Below the pieces are notes generated by a model, which saw nothing but the letters and a program-made list of their open reading frames with translations, was not told the origin of the DNA and ran no database searches. Shown in pieces: positions 1 to 11,411 of a DNA stretch of 64,000 nucleotides. Each line of letters opens with the position of its first letter. Position 1 is the stretch's first letter. This DNA comes from Manis javanica (lineage: Eukaryota > Chordata > Mammalia > Pholidota > Manidae): NCBI RefSeq assembly GCF_040802235.1, contig NC_133156.1:24385343-24449342 (forward strand), given 5' to 3'. The position numbers and the translations under genes were made by a program.

Positions 1-1378
1 GTGGAGGGGGGGGATCTCGCTTCCCAACTTCAAGCTCTACTACAAAGCCACAGTAATCAAGACAATTTGGTATTGGCACAAGAACAGAGCCACAGACCAG
101 TGGAACAGAATAGAGACTCCAGACATTAACCCAAACATGTATGGCCAATTAATATTTGATAAAGGAGCCATGGACATACAATGGGGAAATGACAGTCTCT
201 TCAACAGATGGTGCTGGCAAAACTAGACAGCTATGTGTAAGAGAATGAAACTGGATCACTGTCTAACCCCATACACAAAAGTAAATTCAAAATGGATCAA
301 AGAACTGAATGTAAGTCATGAAACCATAAAACTCTTAGAATAAAACATAGGCAAAAGTCTCATGGACATAAACATGAGTGACTTCTTCATGAACATATGT
401 CCCCGGGCAAGGGAAAGAAAAGCAAAAATGAACAGGTGGGACTATATTAAGCTGAAAAGCTTCTGTGCAGCAAAGGACACCATCAGTAGAACAAAAAGGT
501 ATCCTACAGTATGGGAAAATATGTTCATAAATGACAGATCCGATAAAGGGCTGACATCCAAAATATGTAAAGAGCTCACACACCTCAACAAACAAAAAGC
601 AAATAATCCAATTAAAAAATGGGCAGAGTAGCTGAATAGACAGTTCTCTAAAGAAGAAATTCAGATGGTCAACAGACACATGAAAAGATGCTCCACATCG
701 CTTGTCATCATAGAAATACAAATTAAAACCACAATGAGATATCACCTCACACCAGTAAGGATCGCCATCATCAAAAAGACAATCAACAACAAATGTTGGT
801 GAGGTTGTGGAGAAAGGGGAATCCTCCTACACTGCTGGTGGCAATGTAAATTAGTTCAACCATTGTGGAAAGCAGTATGGAGTTTCCTCAAAATGCTCCA
901 AATAGACTTACCATTTGACCCAGGAATTCCACTTCTAGGAATTTACCCTAAGAAATGCAGCACTCCAGGTTGAAAAAGACAGATGCACCCCTATGTTTAT
1001 TGCTGCACTCTTTATAATAGCCAAGATATGGAAGCAATCTAAATATCCATCAGTAGATGAATGGATAAAGAAGATGTGGTACATATACAAATGGAGTGAG
1101 TATTACTCAGCCATAAGAAAAAAACAGATGCTACCATTTGCAACAACATGGATGGAGCTAGAGGGTATTATGCTCAGTGAAATAAGCCAAGCTGACAAAG
1201 ACAAGTACCAAATGGTTTCACTCATATGTGGAGTATAAGAACAAAGGAAAACTGAAGGGACAAAACAGCAGCAGAATCACAAAACCCAAGAATGGACTAA
1301 TAGTTAACAAAGGGAAAGGGACTGGGGAGGATGGGTGGGAAGGGAGGGACAAGGGCCGGGGGAAAAAGTCATAGGGAT
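1..1378 (+). mobile_element. L1 fragment, 3' half of ORF2 plus part of 3' UTR
   Basis: This is a sense-strand L1 that begins inside ORF2 at the window edge. Open pieces of the ORF2 C-terminal region lie at 362-631 and 993-1238; the second keeps the conserved stretch that includes the residues [16 protein letters not shown] (here [12 protein letters not shown]). Stops and small indels between the pieces show the copy is dead. After ORF2 comes the family 3' UTR, with the purine-rich block around 1320-1365; the match fades near 1378 without a clear poly(A) tail. Confidence 0.9.
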
Positions 1379-2289
1379 AAAGGAAAATAGTACCAGCTGT
1401 GCTAAAGGACGTATTAACTTTCTTGTCTTTGGTCATTATTTCACAATCTTTGTGTAAGTATATATATATATATAAAATTCATATGTATATCTCTATATAA
1501 GTTGTACACATTAAAAAACATAAGCAGTGAGCTTCCTCTAGAAATTAGCCTTATTGTTCATTGTAAACAGGTAAGGTTATCTGACTACTTAGAATTTCCT
1601 TCTAATTCATTTGGTATTTGTTGTAGTGATAAAACATGTGTTTTTAAAACATGTCATTTCTACAAACATCACAGTAAAGAAAATAAGTTGTAGGCAAAAA
1701 AGGATAAGGAATAAGGATAATTGGCATTTAAAAAAGCAGTTTTATCTTCTGGTATATTTTATAGGGTCTTCTGCTTGATTTGGGGAGAGTTGGAGACTGC
1801 AGTGCCTAGTAAGTGGCATTTCAGGGGAATGGCTCATTTTAAAGGCATAATTGGAACTGGAGGTAGTGTAAACTGAACTGTACACCCGCTCTGCCCTGAT
1901 TCTGCCTCGGGACAACAGTGATTGGAGTCTGGCTGTTTGGTTCTTGGGAGCGTGTCATTTAGGAGAGTGGAGCATGGCTATCCTCTGCTGTCAGTCTTTT
2001 AATTTTAAAGACTTAAATTAAATTTTAGAGCTTTCCCATTGCTCTTTCCCCAAGGGGGCCCAGCCCTTGACTTCACCCAAACCTCTCATCCAAGTCACCA
2101 GGGGCCTTCATGCTGCTGAGTCCAGTTGCCATTTATTAACCTTCTGATACACAGCAGCAGGATGGTGATGATGATTTAACTGGGTCCCATCCGCTAGGAA
2201 ATTATTTCTCCACCAGGCGGGGCCCGCTCTCCTTTGAGCAGAGGGGACTCCAGCGTTTGACCGCCAGCCTCCTCTGCTCCACACCTCCT
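1379..2289. other. Intergenic, no gene seen
   Basis: AT-rich sequence follows the L1, including a short (TA)n tract at about 1459-1474, then mixed unique sequence. I see no exon-like open frame or splice-site arrangement here. Confidence 0.5.
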
Positions 2290-3180
2290 CCTAGGTGGGG
2301 TCTTTGCCTCTCCTGACGTTAAGTGCTGATGTCCCAAATTTATGTATCTCAAGCATTGATCATTGCCCTGAACCTAACATGTCCAGAGCTGGTCTCTGGT
2401 CTCCCAGCAGTCTGCTGCCATCTGCTTTTCCTGCAGCCTGCCATCTGAGTCAGCATCTGACAAGTCTGTTTTATCAGGTGCTTATGCCCACACCTTGCAG
2501 TCAGTCTTCACTCCTTCCTCTCAGGCCTCCCATCTCATCTGCAAGCAAGTTCTGGCAGCTCTACCTGCAAAGTCGTTTTGTAGTCTAAGCAGTCTCTGTC
2601 TCCACTTCCTGCTACTGCCTACTTCACCTTCCCACCCCTTACCCTGGACTTCTGCAGTGACCGCTTACCTAGACTCTTTTTCCCTTTACGTTCGTTCTCA
2701 CCATTTACCTTTGCCCCACTCTGTTCCCCACACAGACATATGCTTCTCAACCTGAAGTTAAACTGTAGTTTTCTGTTCTGACTCTCCCAGGTTATATTAT
2801 TGACTCTCCTAGGTAATATATTGAGTTCATATTACTCAAAGTGTACCTTGGCCTCCAAAGTCCAGGATGATGCCTTTTCCCCCAAATCCAATGGTATTTA
2901 GCCCCTCATTTTGCTCTAGCCACGGTGCTCTCGCTCTATCTCAGATGTGCCAGGCAGGCTTCTGCCTCGGGGGTCTTTGCTATCAGTCCCCTGCTTGTAC
3001 TGCTCTTCCCTGCAGTCAGGCTCCGCCCAAGTGTTCCCTCCCACCTAGACCCCAGTGACTGTTGGTCCCTCTGCTCTACTTAATTCTTGTGTCACTCCAT
3101 GTGTCATCCATGTGTCTCCTGCTAGATTGTATTCCATGAACAAAGATAATGTTTTGTTCATAATTTTTCCCCATTGTCCA
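2290..3180 (+). mobile_element. Old LINE-2 fragment
   Basis: The order of diverged phrases matches the LINE-2 ORF2 3' part and 3' end: an 'aacatgtccagagctg' block near 2378, a pyrimidine-rich middle, and an 'agattgtattccatgaac' block near 3124 that resembles the LINE-2 3' end. Stops interrupt all frames. The assignment rests on recognition of family wording, not on an alignment. Confidence 0.55.
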
Positions 3181-3282
3181 GAATTAGGAAGAGGAGGAGG
3201 GGGATGGGAAGATGGTGGTGGTGATGGGGAGGATCATGGGGAGGATGGTGATGGGGAGGAAGGTGATGATGATTTAACTGTC
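3181..3282 (+). repeat. GGA/GAT-rich simple repeat
   Basis: This is a strongly purine-biased tract built from ggaggatggtgatgggga-like units. It ends in the 19-base word ggtgatgatgatttaactg, which also occurs at 2164-2182. Confidence 0.75.
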
Positions 3283-3391
3283 AATAAAAACATTCTATCT
3301 CCTGGGCTTAATGTCTTCTCTGGTTTCTAAATTACAGTTTTTAGTTCCTTTTAAAACGTTTATGAGAGCTTGTTATTCCCATATTACTGAA

Positions 3392-3996
3392 TGTTTAAAT
3401 TTTTTTAAATTTTATTGAGTTATGATTGATATACACTCTTATGAGGGTTTCACATGAAAAAAAAATGTGGTTACTACATTTACCGATATTATCAAGTCCC
3501 CACACATACCCCAATGCAGTCACTGTCCATCGGTGTAGTAAGATGCCACAGATCCACTATGTCCCTTCTCTGTGCTACACTGTTCTTCCCTTGATCCCCT
3601 ACACCATGTGTACTAAACACAATGTCCCTCAGTCCCCTTCTCCCTCCCTCCCCACCCACCCTCCCCTTTGGTAACCACTAGTCCCTTCTTGGAGTCTCTG
3701 AGTCTGCTGCTATTTTGTTCCTTCAGTTTTGCTTCATTGTTATACTCCACAAATGAGGGAAATAATTTGGCATTTGTCTTTTTCTGCCTGGCTTATTTCA
3801 TTGAGTATAATGTCCTCCAGCTCCATCTATGTTGTTGCAAATGGTAGGATTTGTTTCTTTCTTATGGCCGAATAGTATTACATTGTGTATAATATGTACG
3901 ACATCTTCTTTATCCATGCATCTACTGATGGACACTTAGGTTGCTTCCATATCTTGGCTATTGTAAAAAGTACTGTAATAAACATAGGGTGTATAT
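3392..3996 (-). mobile_element. L1 3'-end fragment
   Basis: This is the reverse complement of an L1 3' UTR and the last part of ORF2. It starts at a T-rich run (3' poly(A) side), continues through the 3' UTR, and ends within the ORF2 C-terminal segment just before the CTTC microsatellite. Its 5' continuation is not visible beyond that point. Confidence 0.85.
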
Positions 3997-3999
3997 GTC

Positions 4000-4138
4000 T
4001 TCCTTTCTCCCTTCCTTCCTTCCTTCCTTCCTTCCTTCCTTCCTTCCTTCCTTCCTTCCTTCCTTCCTTCCTTCCTTCCTTCCTTCCTTCCTTCTTCCCT
4101 CCCTCCCTCCCTCCCTCTCTCTCTCTCTCTCTCTCCTT
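4000..4138 (+). repeat. (CTTC)n/(CCCT)n/(CT)n microsatellite
   Basis: About 90 bases of uninterrupted cttc units are followed by ccct and ct units. The tract lies exactly at the junction between two minus-strand L1 copies. Translation gives runs of FLPS or KEGR, so open frames over it are artefacts of the repeat. Confidence 0.97.
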
Positions 4139-4139
4139 T

Positions 4140-7100
4140 TGTATTTTGGTATCATTAATCTACAAGTACATGAGAAACATGTTTACTAGGCTCCCCCTTC
4201 ACCAAGTTCTCCTCCCTCCACAAACCCCATTACAGTCACTGTCCACCAGCATAGTAAGATGCTGTAGAATCACTACTTTTCTTCTCTGTGTTGCACAACG
4301 CTCCCCGTGCCCCCCCCCACATTAAAGATGCTAATCATACTGCATCCTTTCTTCCCCCCATCCCTCCCTTCCCACCCATCCTCCCCAGTCCCTTTCCCTT
4401 TGGTAACTGTAAGTCCATTTGTGGGTTCTGTGATTCTGCTGCTGTTTTGTTCCTTCAGTTTTTCCTTTGTTCTTATACTCCACATATGAGTGAAATCATT
4501 TGGTACTTGTCTTTCTCCATCTGGCTTATTTCACTGAGCATAATACCCTCTATCTCCATCCATGTTGTGGCAAATGGTAGGATTTGTTTCTCTGTTTATT
4601 TCTTATGTCTGAATAGTATTCCATTGTGTATATGTACCACCTCCTCTTTATCCATTCATCTGCTGTTGAACATTTAGGTTGCCTCCATACCTTGGTTATT
4701 GTAAATAGTGCTGCTATAAACATAGGGGTGAATATGTCCTGAATCTGAGAACTTGTTTTCTTTGGGTAAATTCCTAGGAGTGGAATTCCTGGGGCAAATG
4801 GTATTTCTACTTTCAGGTTTTTGAGGAACCTCCATACTGCTTTCCACAATGGTTGAACTAGCTTACATTCCCACCCTCAGTGTAGGAGGGTTCCCTTTTC
4901 TCCACATCCTCTCCAGCATTTGTTGTTCCTAGTTTTTTGGATTTTGACCATCCTAACTGGTGTGAGGTGATATCTCATTGTTGTTTTAATTTGCTTCTCC
5001 CTGATAATTAGCGACGTGGAACATCTTTTCATGTGCCTGTTAACCATCTGAATTTCTATTTTGGAGAAGTGTCTGTTCATATCCTCTGACCATTTTTAAT
5101 ATGGTTATTTGCTTTTTGGCTATTGAGACATGTGAATTCTTTATATATTTTGGATGTTAACCCGTTATCGGATATATCATTTATGAATATATTCTTCCAT
5201 ACTGTAGGATGCCTTTTTTTGCTGCTGATGGACTGCTGTTTGTGCTGCCGTTGTATACAGAGCTTTTTTGATTGACATAGTTCCATTTGTTCATTTTTGC
5301 TTTTGTTTCCCTTACCAAAGGAGATTGATTCATTCAGGATAAAGTTTCTCATGTTTAAATTTGAGAAATTCTTGTGTATGTTTTCTTCTACGAGTTTTAT
5401 GGTTTCATTACTTACATTCAGGTCTTTGATCTATCTTGAGTGTAACTTTTGTGTGGGGGATTAGACAGGAATCCAGTTTCATTCTCTTGCACGTAGCTGT
5501 CCAGTTTTGCCAACACCTGTTTTTGAAGGGACTGTCATTTCCCCATTGTATATCCGTGGCTCCTTTATTGTCCATATATGTCCATATATATTAATTGTCC
5601 ATATGTGCTTGGGATTATATCTGGGCTCTCTATTCTCTTCCATCAGTCTGTGGGTCTGTTCTTCTGCCAGCACCAAATTGTCATGATTAGTGTGGCTTTG
5701 TAGTAGAGCTTGAAGTTTGGCACCGTAATTCCCCCAACTTTATTCTTCCTTCTCAGGATTGCTTTCACTTTTCAGGGGACTTTTGTGGTTCCATATGAAT
5801 TTTAGAACTATTTGCTCCAGTTTGTTGAAGAATGCTGTTGGTATTTTGGTATGGATTGCATTAAATCTGTAGATTCCTTTAGGTAGGATGGCGATTTTAA
5901 CAATATTGTCTTACTATCCGTAAGCACCGGTTGTATTTCCATTTACTGGTGTCTTTAATTTCTCTCATGAATGTCTTGTAGGTTTCATTGTCTATGTCTG
6001 TCACTTCCTTGGTTAGGTTTATTCCTAGGTATTTTATTCTTTTTGATTCAATTGTGAATGGAATTGTTTCCCTGGTTTCTTTTTCCTAATTCATCATTAG
6101 TGTATATGAATGCAACAGACTTCTGTGTATTAATATTGTATCCTGCAACTTTGTTGAATTCAGATATTAGATCTAGTAGTTTTGGAGTGGATTCTTTAGG
6201 ATTTGTTCTGTACAATATCATGTCACCTGCAAACAGTGACATTTTAACTTGTTCGTTCCTTACCAATCTGGATGCCCTTTATTTCTTTGTGTTGTGTGAT
6301 TGCTGTGGCTAGGAACTCCTGAACTATGTTGACTAAAAGTGGGAGAGTAGGTGTTCTTGTCTTCTTTCCAATCTTAAAGGAAAAGCTTTCAGGTTCTCCC
6401 TGTTAAGTATGATGTTGACTGTAGATTTGTCATATATAGCCTTTATTATGTTGAGATACTTGCCCTCTATAATCCTTTTGTTGAGATTTCTTATCATAAA
6501 TGAATGTTGAATTTTGTTGAACACTCTTTCAGCCTCTATGGAGATGATCCTTTTTTTCCTTTTTATTGATGTGGTGGATGGTGATGATGGATTTTCTAAT
6601 ATTGTACCATCTACATGCCTGGAACAAAATCTACTTGACCATGATGGATGATCTTTCTGATGTATTTTTTAATTTGTTTTGGAGTGTTTTGTTCAATATT
6701 TTTGCATCTCTGTTAATCAGGGATATTGGCATGTGATTTTCTTTTTTTGTGGTGTCTTTGCCTGGTTTTGGTATTAGAATAATGCTGGCCTCATAGAACA
6801 AGCTTGAAAGTATTCCCTCCTCTTCTACTTTCTGGAAAACTTTAAGGAGGGTGGGTATTAGGTCTTCACTAAAAAAATTCAATGATGAAGCCATGTGGTT
6901 CAGTGATTTTGTTAATAGTTGGTATTTGATTACCGATTGAATTTTGTTGCTGGTAAGTGGTCTGTTCAGATTTTCTGTTTCTTCCTCGGTCAGTCTTGGA
7001 AGGTGGTATTTTACCAGAAAGTTTTCCATTTCTTCTAGGTTATCCAGTTTTTTAGCATATAATTTTTCATAGTATTCTCTAATCATTTCTTATGTTTCTG

Positions 7101-8014
7101 TGGTATCCATACTGATTTTTCCTTTCTCATCTCTAGTTCTGTTCATGTGTGTAGAGTCTTTTTTTTTTTCTTGATACATCTGGCTAGCGGTTTATCTATT
7201 TTGTTTATTTTCTCAAAGAATCAGCTCCTAGTTTCATTAATTTTTTCTATTATTTTATTCTCAATTTTATTCATTTCTTCAGTGATCTTTATTATGTCCC
7301 TCCTTCTACTGACTTTGAGCCTCATTTGTTCTTCCTTTTCCTATTTCAATAATTGTGAATTGGGGGTTGTTCTTCCTTCTTTAAATTGGTGTAGCTTGCT
7401 GTATACTTTCCTCTTAGAACTGCCTTCACTGCATCCCACAGAAATTGGGGTATTGTGCTGATGTTTTCTTTTGTCTCCATATCTTGGTTGATCTCTGTTT
7501 TAATTTTGTTTTTGATCCATTGATTATTTAGGAGCATGTTTTAATCATCCATGAGTTTGTGAGCCTTTTTGTTTTCCTGGTACAATTTATTTCTAGTTTT
7601 ATACCTTTGTGATCTGAGAAGTTGGTTGGAACAATTTCAATCTTTTTGAATTTGCTGAGGCTGTTTTTGTGGCCTAGTTTGTGGTCTATTCTGGAAAATG
7701 TTCCATGTGCACTTGAGAAGAATGTGTATCCTGCTACCTATGGGTGGAATGTCCATATGTTCTAATGTGTTTTTCAGTGCCTCTGTGTCCTTCCTTATTT
7801 TCTGCCTGATTGATCTGTCCTTTGTAATCAATGGTGTGTTGAAGTCACCACTAGAATGCAGGCATTGCACTCTGCTTTCCCCCTTTAATTCTGTTAGTAT
7901 TTGTTTCACATATGTAGGTGCTCCTGTGTTGGGTGCATAGGTATTTATAATGGTTATATCCTCTTGTGGGACTAACACCTTTATCATTATGTAATGTCCT
8001 TACTTGTCTCTTTT
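4140..8014 (-). mobile_element. 5'-truncated L1 with most of ORF2
   Basis: This L1 reads on the minus strand from its 3' end (about 4140) through the 3' UTR and ORF2. Recognisable parts of ORF2 are the C-terminal region (about 4550-5350), the reverse-transcriptase region (about 6050-7090) and the endonuclease region (about 7637-7987, with INTYAPN). It stops inside the endonuclease region, so ORF1 and the 5' UTR are absent. Frames are broken many times, so it is not active. Confidence 0.92.
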
Positions 8015-8019
8015 TTAAA

Positions 8020-9873
8020 AAACTCTTTTATTTTAGTATGATTAATATACAATTACATGAGCAACATTGTGGTGACTAGATTCCCCACATTGTCAAGTCC
8101 CTACTTCATATCCCATTACAGTCAGTGTCCATCAGCATAGTAAGATGCTACAGAGCCACTACTTGTCTTCTCTGTGCTATACTGCCTTCCCCATGTCCAT
8201 CCCCTACATTATGTGTGCTAATCATAATGCCCCTTATTCATTTCCCTTATCCTTCCCTTCCCACACATCCTCCATAGTCCCTTTTCCCTTTGGTATCTGT
8301 TAGTCCATTCTTGGGTTCAGTGAATCTGTTGTTGTTTTCTTCTTTCAGTTTTTGCTGTGTTCTTATGCTCCACAGATGAGTGATATAATTTGGTAGTTAC
8401 CTTTCTCCACCTGGCTTATTTCACTGAACATAATACTCTCTGGCTCCATCCATGTTGTTGCAAATGGTAGGAACTGTTTTCTTCTTATAGATGAGTAATA
8501 TTCCATTGTGCACATGTACCACACCTTCTTTATCCATCTATCTACTGATGGACAGTCAGGTTGCTTCCATTTCTTGGCTATTGTAAATGCTGCTGCAATA
8601 AACATAGGGGTGCATCTTTCTTTTTGTAGCTGGGATCCTGCATTCTTAGGGTAAATTCCTAGGAGTGGAATTCCTGGGTCAAATGGTATTACTATTTTGA
8701 ATTTTTTAAGGAACTTCCGTACTACTTTCCGCAAAGGTCGAACTAATTTGCATTCCCACCAGCAGTGTAGGAGGGTTCCCCTTTCTCCCCAACCTCGCCA
8801 ACATTTGTTGTTGTTTGTCCTTTGGATGTTGGCCATCCTAACTGGTGTGAGGTGATACCTCATTGTGGTTTTAATTGGCATTTCTGTGATGATTAGTGAT
8901 GTGGAGCATCTTTTCATATGCCCGTTTGACATATGAATTTCTTTTTTGGAGAAGTGTCTGTTCATATCCTCTGCCTATTTCTTAATTCAGTTATTTGCTT
9001 TTTGTTTGTTTAGGTGTGTGAGCTCTTTGTATGTTTTGGATGTCAACCCCTTATCGGATATGTCATTTAGAAATATATTTTCCCATACTGTAGGATGACT
9101 TTTTGTTGTACTTATGGTGTCCTTTGCTGTACAGAAGCCTTTTGGTTTGGTTTAGTCCCACTTGTTCATTTTTGCTTTTGTTTCCCTTGCCCAGGGAGAT
9201 ATGTTCATGAAGAAGGCGCTCATGTTCATATTCAAGAGCGTTTTGCCTATATTTTATTCTAATAGTTTTATGGTTTCATGACTCACATTCAGTTGTTTGA
9301 TCCGTTTTGAGTTTACTTTTGTGTATGAAGTTAGAGAATCCAGTTTAATTCTCTTAAATTTAGTTGTCCAGTTTCTCCAACAGCAACTGTTGAAGAGGCT
9401 GGCATTTCCCCATTGTATATCATGGCTCCTTTATTGTATGCTTGGGTTAATATCTGGACTCTTATTCTGTTCCACCTGTCTATATGGTTCTGTTCTTGTG
9501 TCAGTACCAAATTGTCTTGATTATGGTGGCTTTGTAGTAGAGCGTGAAGTTGGAAGGTGATATCCCCCCAGCTTTGTTCATCCATCTCAGGATTGCTTTG
9601 GCTATTCGGGTCTTTTGTGGTTCCATATGAATTTTAGAACAATTTCTTCTAGTTCATTGAAAAATGGTGTCAGTATTTTGATAGGGATTGCATTGAATCT
9701 GTAGAATGCTTTAGGCAGGTTGGCCATTTTAACAATATTAATTCTTCCTACCCACCAGCATGGGATGAATTTCCATTTATTGGTATCATTAATTTCTCTT
9801 AGGAGTGTCTTGTAGGTTTCAGGGTATAGGTCTTTCACTTCCTTGGTTAAGTTTATTCCTAGGTATTTTATTT
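8020..9873 (-). mobile_element. L1-A, 3' portion (split by a younger L1)
   Basis: This is the 3' UTR and C-terminal ORF2 of a minus-strand L1. An open piece of 200 codons at 8363-8965 covers the ORF2 C-terminus, with [16 protein letters not shown] residues. The text breaks at the T-rich words near 9873 and resumes at about 11412, so this and 11412-15093 are one element separated by a nested L1. Confidence 0.88.
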
Positions 9874-11411
9874 TTCTTGATACCATTAATCTACAATTAC
9901 ATGAAGAACATTATGTTTACTAGGCTCCCCCCTTCACCAAGTTCCCCACACATACCCCCTCACAGTCACTGTCCATCAGCATAGTAAGATACTGTAAAAT
10001 CACTACTTGTCTTCTCTGTGTTGTAGAGCCCGCCCCCTACCCCCTCCACATTATATATGCTAATTTTAATACCCTCTTTCTTTTTCTCGCCCTTATCCCT
10101 CCCTTCCCACCCATCCTCCCAAGTCCCTTTCCCTTTAGCAATTGTTAGTCCATTCATGGATTCTGTGATTCTGCTGCTGTTTTGTTCCTTCAGTTTTTCT
10201 TTGCTCTTATACTCCACATATGAGTGAAATCATTTGGTACTTGTCTTTCTCCGCCTGGCTTATTTCGCTGAGCATAATACCCTCTAGCTCCATCCATGTT
10301 GTTGCAAATGGTAGGATTTGTTTTCTTCTTATGGCTGAATAATATTCCATTGTGTATATGTACCACATCTTCTTTATCCATTCATCTACTGATGGACATT
10401 TAGGTTGCTTCCATTTCTTGGCTATTGTAAATAGTGCTTTGATAAACATAGGGGTGCATCTGTCTTTTTCAAACTGGGCTGCTGCATTTTTAGGGTAAAT
10501 TCCTAGAAGTGGAATTCCTGGGTCAAATGGTATTTCTATTTTAAACATTTTGAGGAACCTCCATACTGCTTTCCACAATGGTTGAACTAATTTACATTCC
10601 CACCAGCAGTGTAGGAGGATTCCGCTTTCTCCACAACCTCGCCAACATTTGTTGTTGTTTGTCTTTTGGATGGTGTCCATCCTTACTGGTGTGAGGTGAT
10701 ATCTCATTGTGGTTTTAATTTGTATTTCTGTGATGACAGGCGATGTGGAGCATCTCTTCATGTGTCTGTTGTCCATCCGAACTTCCTCTTTAGAGAACTG
10801 TCTATTCAGCTCCTCTGCTCATTTTTTAATTGGATTGTTTGCTTTTTGTTTTTTGAGGTGTGTGAGCTCTTTATATATTTTGGATGTCAACCCTTTAGTC
10901 ATTTATGAATATATTCTCCCATACTGTAGGATACCTTTTTGTTCTATTGATGGTGTCCTTTGCTATACAGAAGCTTTTCAGCTTGATGTAGTCCCACCTG
11001 GTCATTTTTGCTTTTGTTTCCCTTGCCCAGGGACATATGTTCATGAAGAAGTCACTCATGTTTATGTCCATGAGATTTTTGCCTATGTTTTTTCTAAGAG
11101 TTTTATGGTTTCATGACTTACATTCAGTTCTTTGATCCATTTTGAATTTACTTTTGTGTATGGGGTTAGACAGTGATCCAGTTTCATTTTCTTACATGTA
11201 GCTGTCCAGTTTTGCCAGCACCATCTGTTGAAGATACTTTCATTTCCCCATTGTATGTCCATGGTTCCTTTATCATCTATTAATTGACCATATATGTTTG
11301 GGTTAATGTTTGGAGTCTCTATTCTGTTCCACTGGTCTGTGGCTCTGTTCTTGTGCCAATACCAAACTGTCTTGATTACTGTGGCTTTGTAGTAGAGCTT
11401 GAAGTTGGGGA
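9874..11411 (-). mobile_element. Nested 5'-truncated L1 inside L1-A
   Basis: A fresh L1 3' end starts after a T-rich run near 9880. The element then reads through the 3' UTR and the ORF2 C-terminus (open for 189 codons at 10207-10776) and is truncated in ORF2 near 11411. The host L1 wording interrupted at 9873 ('ttcctaggtattttatt') resumes right after 11411. The flanks share an imperfect ttttatt(c/t)tt word, consistent with a target-site duplication. Confidence 0.85.

Noticed and set aside
3885..4325. Open frame with FLPSFLPS repeats as a low-complexity protein
   Set aside because: It is the translation of the CTTC microsatellite flanked by L1 sequence; mirrored frames exist on both strands.
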